Shown: positions 6,885-9,314 of the stretch, piece after piece
Layout: each line of letters opens with the position of its first letter
Numbering within the stretch: the stretch's first letter is position 1
Source: Armatimonadota bacterium
GTDB taxonomy: Bacteria; Sysuimicrobiota; Sysuimicrobiia; Sysuimicrobiales; Humicultoraceae
Direction: 5' to 3'
Length of the DNA stretch: 9,314 nt
Assembly: GCA_016198805.1 (NCBI GenBank)
Contig: JACQHU010000144.1
Location: 1 to 9,314, forward strand
Program-made: the position numbers and the translations under genes
The notes under the pieces: model-generated
Told to the model about the DNA's origin: nothing
Seen by the model: the letters and a program-made list of their open reading frames with translations, nothing else
The model's database searches: none

Positions 6885-6900
6885 CCCGGCGGCCGCCGGG
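6885..6900. repeat. Perfect 16-base GC palindrome after the Arg-rich gene
   Basis: CCCGGCGGCCGCCGGG is its own reverse complement and can fold as a 6-bp stem with a GGCC loop. It lies directly after the stop of the preceding gene and before the cysS promoter. No T-run follows, so it is not an intrinsic terminator; it could protect a 3' end, bind a protein, or be chance in GC-rich DNA. Confidence 0.45.
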
Positions 6901-6932
6901 CGGTCCTGCGGGCAACCGCGTCCGGCGTCCCC

Positions 6933-6961
6933 TTGTTCCTCCCAGAACCCTCCGATAGACT
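6933..6961 (+). promoter_or_regulatory. Candidate cysS promoter
   Basis: TTGTTC (6933-6938) and TAGACT (6956-6961) are separated by exactly 17 bases in the 99-base gap before cysS. The match is three of six and four of six to consensus. Transcription would begin near 6968 and leave only about 13 bases of leader, although AGGTGG (6971-6976) would still be included. Confidence 0.45.
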
Positions 6962-6980
6962 GGGAATTCGAGGTGGATGG

Positions 6981-8507
6981 ATGGGTCTGGTCGTTTACAA
7001 TTCCCTGAGCCGCCGGAAGGAGTCCTTCGAAAGCCTGGAGCCCGGCGCGGTGCGGATGTACGTGTGCGGGCCGAACCTCTATGGGCCCTCCCACGTGGGT
7101 CACGCCCTCTCGTACACGTTCTTCGATGTCGTCCGCCGGTATCTGGAACACAAAGGCTACACCGTGCGGCACGTCCAGAACTTCACCGACATCGAAGACC
7201 GGATCGTTGAGCGGTCGCAGCGGGAAGGCCGGAGCATCTTCGACATCGCCCAGGACTACATCGCCCGGTTCCTGCAGGAGATGGACACCCTGAACATCCA
7301 GCGTGCCCATCACTACCCGCGGGCCACCGGGGTCATTCCCAAGATGATCGAGATCATCCAGCGGCTGATCGAGAAAGGGCATGCCTACGTTGTCGATGGC
7401 GACGTATACTTCCGCGTGACATCGTTCCCCACGTACGGGCAGCTCTCAGGGCGGACACTGGAGCAGATGCAGGCCGGCGCCCGGGTAGAGGTCGACGAGC
7501 GCAAGGAGCACCCTATGGACTTCGCGCTCTGGAAGGCCTCGAAGCCTGGAGAGCCGGCGTGGGAGAGCCCGTGGGGTCCCGGCCGTCCGGGCTGGCACAT
7601 CGAGTGCTCGGCGATGTCGATGCAGTATCTTGGGGAACAACTCGACATCCACGGCGGCGGCGACGATGTGCGCTTTCCGCACCACGAGAACGAGATCGCG
7701 CAGTCGGAAGCCTATAGCGGCAGGCGGCCCTTTGTCCGGTACTGGATCCACCACGCCTTGATGAAACCCCCCGTCGGGGACGAGATGCACCGGCATCTGG
7801 GGAACTTCGTGTCGATCAGAGACGCCGTCGCCAGGTACGAACCCGATGTGACCCGCCTGTTCATCCTCTCGGCGCACTACCGCACCCCGCTGCGGTGGAC
7901 CGACGAGGCCGTCGAGGCCGCCGGAAGAGGACTGGAGCGGCTCCGGACGGCCCTGGCCAATGCGGAGGCCGCACTGCAGCGGACGCCGGACCTCCCGGCG
8001 GACGGCCCCCTGGCCGGGCAGGCGGCGACAGCCCGGGCGGCATTCGAGCAGGCGATGGATGATGACTTCAACACGCCCCAGGCCATTGCCGCGCTGTTTG
8101 ACCTGGCCCCGGAGATCAACCGCGGGGCCACCGCGGCGCTGCAGGCCGACCGCCAGTCCGCGGGAGGGCTGGCGACGGCGACCGTGACCCTGCGGCAACT
8201 GGCCGGGGTCTTGGGCCTGCGGATCGATCACGTCCGGGTGCCGGCGGAGACGGCGGAAGCCCTGGGACGTCTCCTGGAGTCGCTGCGCGCGCAGGAGCCC
8301 TCGCTCTTTCCGGCCGGCGCCACCCCGTCGGATCCCGAAGCCATCGTCGGTGCCCTCCTGGTCGGTCGCGACCGCGCGCGGCAGTCCAGGCGGTTCGACA
8401 TCGCCGACGCGATCCGCCGGCAGATGGGCGATCTGGGTATCATAGTAGAGGACCTCCCCGGAGGCTCGCGGTGGCGCGTGGTCACACGTCGAGGCGGCGG
8501 GACGTAG
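6981..8507 (+). CDS. cysS: Cysteine--tRNA ligase (CysRS) with degenerate KMSKS motif
   Basis: CysRS is a class I aminoacyl-tRNA synthetase that charges tRNA-Cys in the cytoplasm. The 508-residue product has the full family architecture. The catalytic fold carries HVGH (38-41, the HIGH box). The expected zinc ligands are present: C29 in VCGP, C209 in GWHIECS, H234 and E238 in FPHHENE. A DALR-type helical domain (MDDDFNTPQAIAALF, about 359-373) and the usual C-terminal stretch FDIADAIRR...RWRV complete it. Two signature positions deviate. The KMSKS loop before LGNF reads EMHRH (268-272), and the Thr of the CGPTVY motif is Asn (N32). ATG 6981 is chosen because AGGTGG precedes it and conserved sequence starts at once; the open frame to 6933 overlaps the putative promoter. 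The MshC mycothiol ligase is less likely, because the protein has the complete CysRS C-terminus. It overlaps rlmB by 37 bases. Confidence 0.93.
   Translation: MGLVVYNSLSRRKESFESLEPGAVRMYVCGPNLYGPSHVGHALSYTFFDVVRRYLEHKGYTVRHVQNFTDIEDRIVERSQREGRSIFDIAQDYIARFLQEMDTLNIQRAHHYPRATGVIPKMIEIIQRLIEKGHAYVVDGDVYFRVTSFPTYGQLSGRTLEQMQAGARVEVDERKEHPMDFALWKASKPGEPAWESPWGPGRPGWHIECSAMSMQYLGEQLDIHGGGDDVRFPHHENEIAQSEAYSGRRPFVRYWIHHALMKPPVGDEMHRHLGNFVSIRDAVARYEPDVTRLFILSAHYRTPLRWTDEAVEAAGRGLERLRTALANAEAALQRTPDLPADGPLAGQAATARAAFEQAMDDDFNTPQAIAALFDLAPEINRGATAALQADRQSAGGLATATVTLRQLAGVLGLRIDHVRVPAETAEALGRLLESLRAQEPSLFPAGATPSDPEAIVGALLVGRDRARQSRRFDIADAIRRQMGDLGIIVEDLPGGSRWRVVTRRGGGT
8460..8464 (+). promoter_or_regulatory. 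Ribosome binding site of rlmB inside cysS
   Basis: GGAGG lies six bases before GTG 8471, within the last codons of cysS. It supports the GTG as start and shows that rlmB is translated from the cysS message. Confidence 0.7.
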
Positions 8508-9268
8508 CAGACGACCTCTCTCAAATCGAGGGCCGGCATCCCGTGCTGGAAGCCCTGCGCGCCGGACGGCCCCTGCGGAAGTTGTTGGTCGCGCGATCCA
8601 GCGTCGGGTCCAGGCCGATCCACCACCTGATCGTCGAGGCCCGCCGTCGCGGCGTGCCGGTGCAGGAGGTCGACCCGGCGGTCGTCGACCGGCTGGCCCG
8701 CACACCGGCGCCGCAGGGGGTCATCGCCTACGCCGCGGCGCGCGAGACGGTCGAGGTCGATGACCTGCTGGCCCTGGCACGCCGCCGGGGAGAGCCACCG
8801 TTCGTGCTGTTGCTCGACGGCGTTGAGGATCCCAGAAACCTCGGCGCGGTGCTGCGCTCCGCGGAGGCCGTGGCCGTGCACGGCGTCGTCATCCCCCGCC
8901 GGCGGGCTGTGGGCCTCACCCCGGCGGTCGCCGCGGCCTCGGCCGGAGCCATCGAGCACGTCCTGGTGGCCGCGACATCGAATCTATCCCAGGCCATCGA
9001 ACGACTGAAGAAAGCCGGCGTGTGGGTCATCGGCGCCGATCCCCAGGCCGAGCAGGTGCTCTACGACGCCGCGCTGCTCCCGCCGGTGGCCGTGGTCGTG
9101 GGGGGCGAGGGGCGGGGGCTCTCGCGTCTCGTGCGCGAGCACTGCGACCTGCTGGTGCGCATCCCGATGCACGGGGCCACGGCGTCGCTGAACGTCTCAG
9201 TCGCCGGTGCGCTGGTGCTCTTCGAAGTACGGCGGCAGATGCGGGCGGCAGGAGGGACGACGGCGTGA
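8471..9268 (+). CDS. rlmB: SpoU-family rRNA 2'-O-methyltransferase, RlmB type
   Basis: This is a SAM-dependent SPOUT enzyme that methylates a ribose 2'-OH. RlmB acts on G2251 in the P-loop of 23S rRNA, while the related TrmH acts on tRNA G18. The 265-residue product has an N-terminal L30e-like RNA-recognition domain (about 17-92, starting IEGRHPVLEALRAG) and a C-terminal trefoil-knot domain. All three SpoU motifs are visible: DGVEDPRNLGAVLRSAEA (116-133, with N123), VVVGGEGRGL (208-217, with E213) and IPMHGATASLNVSVAG (231-246, with S239 and N241). The N-terminal domain and the position after cysS favour RlmB over TrmH, matching yacO of Bacillus, but specificity cannot be proven from sequence. 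GTG 8471 has a strong Shine-Dalgarno and lies inside cysS. Bacillus places mrnC (Mini-III) between these two genes, and it is absent here. Confidence 0.92.
   Translation: MARGHTSRRRDVADDLSQIEGRHPVLEALRAGRPLRKLLVARSSVGSRPIHHLIVEARRRGVPVQEVDPAVVDRLARTPAPQGVIAYAAARETVEVDDLLALARRRGEPPFVLLLDGVEDPRNLGAVLRSAEAVAVHGVVIPRRRAVGLTPAVAAASAGAIEHVLVAATSNLSQAIERLKKAGVWVIGADPQAEQVLYDAALLPPVAVVVGGEGRGLSRLVREHCDLLVRIPMHGATASLNVSVAGALVLFEVRRQMRAAGGTTA
9250..9256 (+). promoter_or_regulatory. Ribosome binding site of the right-edge gene
   Basis: AGGAGGG lies eight bases before GTG 9265, within the last codons of rlmB. It is one of the best Shine-Dalgarno sequences in the window and is the main support for a gene starting there. 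Confidence 0.75.
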
Positions 9269-9314
9269 CGCGACGGACGCTCCTGGCGGGGCTTGCGGTG
9301 GTTGCCGCCATCGC
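9265..9314 (+). CDS. Start of an exported or membrane protein, truncated at the right edge
   Basis: GTG 9265 overlaps the rlmB stop as GTGA and follows an AGGAGGG Shine-Dalgarno. Only 16 codons are visible: MTRRTLLAGLAVVAAI, then an incomplete Ala codon. Two Arg followed by a hydrophobic run is typical of a signal peptide or membrane anchor. Nothing can be said about its function. The coupling implies cotranscription with cysS-rlmB. Confidence 0.6.
   Translation, partial: MTRRTLLAGLAVVAAI

Noticed and set aside
7446..8705. Minus-strand open frame of 419 codons opposite cysS and rlmB
   Set aside because: It is antisense to recognisable genes and its composition is typical of shadow frames.

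Overview
The window is a GC-rich (well over 60% by eye), densely packed bacterial housekeeping region. From left to right it carries the 3' part of clpC, then radA, a small membrane-protein gene that is probably frameshifted, an inverted small gene with two Cys pairs and a MazG-like helix, a membrane-anchored PIN-TRAM gene (yacL type), a fused ispD-ispF gene, a small Arg-rich gene, cysS, rlmB, and the first codons of an exported or membrane protein. The order is recognisably that of the Bacillus/Firmicutes 'yac' cluster (clpC-radA-disA-yacL-ispD-ispF-gltX-cysE-cysS-mrnC-rlmB), but disA, gltX, cysE and mrnC are not at their usual positions. Gene order, high GC and the IspDF fusion together suggest a GC-rich, deep-branching Terrabacteria-type lineage (Firmicutes-, Chloroflexota- or Armatimonadota-like). 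The sequence alone does not settle the phylum.

Region 1 to 1782: the end of clpC, closed by a good intrinsic terminator. Region 1791 to 3635: radA behind an extended -10 promoter and a leader of about 130 nt with several small hairpins. Its stop codon overlaps an ATG (ATGA) that appears to be the original start of the small membrane gene, one base out of frame with the rest of it. Region 3648 to 4043: the only clear minus-strand gene. It is driven by a perfect TTGACA/TATAAT promoter that points away from the promoter of the PIN-TRAM gene.

Region 4254 to 6881: yacL, ispDF and the Arg-rich gene are tightly coupled (GTGA overlap, then a 1-base gap). Region 6981 to the right edge: cysS, rlmB and the truncated exported gene overlap each other, with clear Shine-Dalgarno sequences inside the upstream genes. 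Functionally the block combines proteolysis (ClpC), recombination and repair (RadA), RNA metabolism (PIN-TRAM nuclease, CysRS, RlmB) and isoprenoid precursor synthesis by the MEP pathway (IspDF).

I see no mobile element, CRISPR array, tRNA or rRNA, and no gene-free stretch above 300 bases. The most unusual points are the degenerate KMSKS motif in an otherwise complete CysRS, the probable one-base frameshift in the membrane gene, and the rearranged yac-type gene order.
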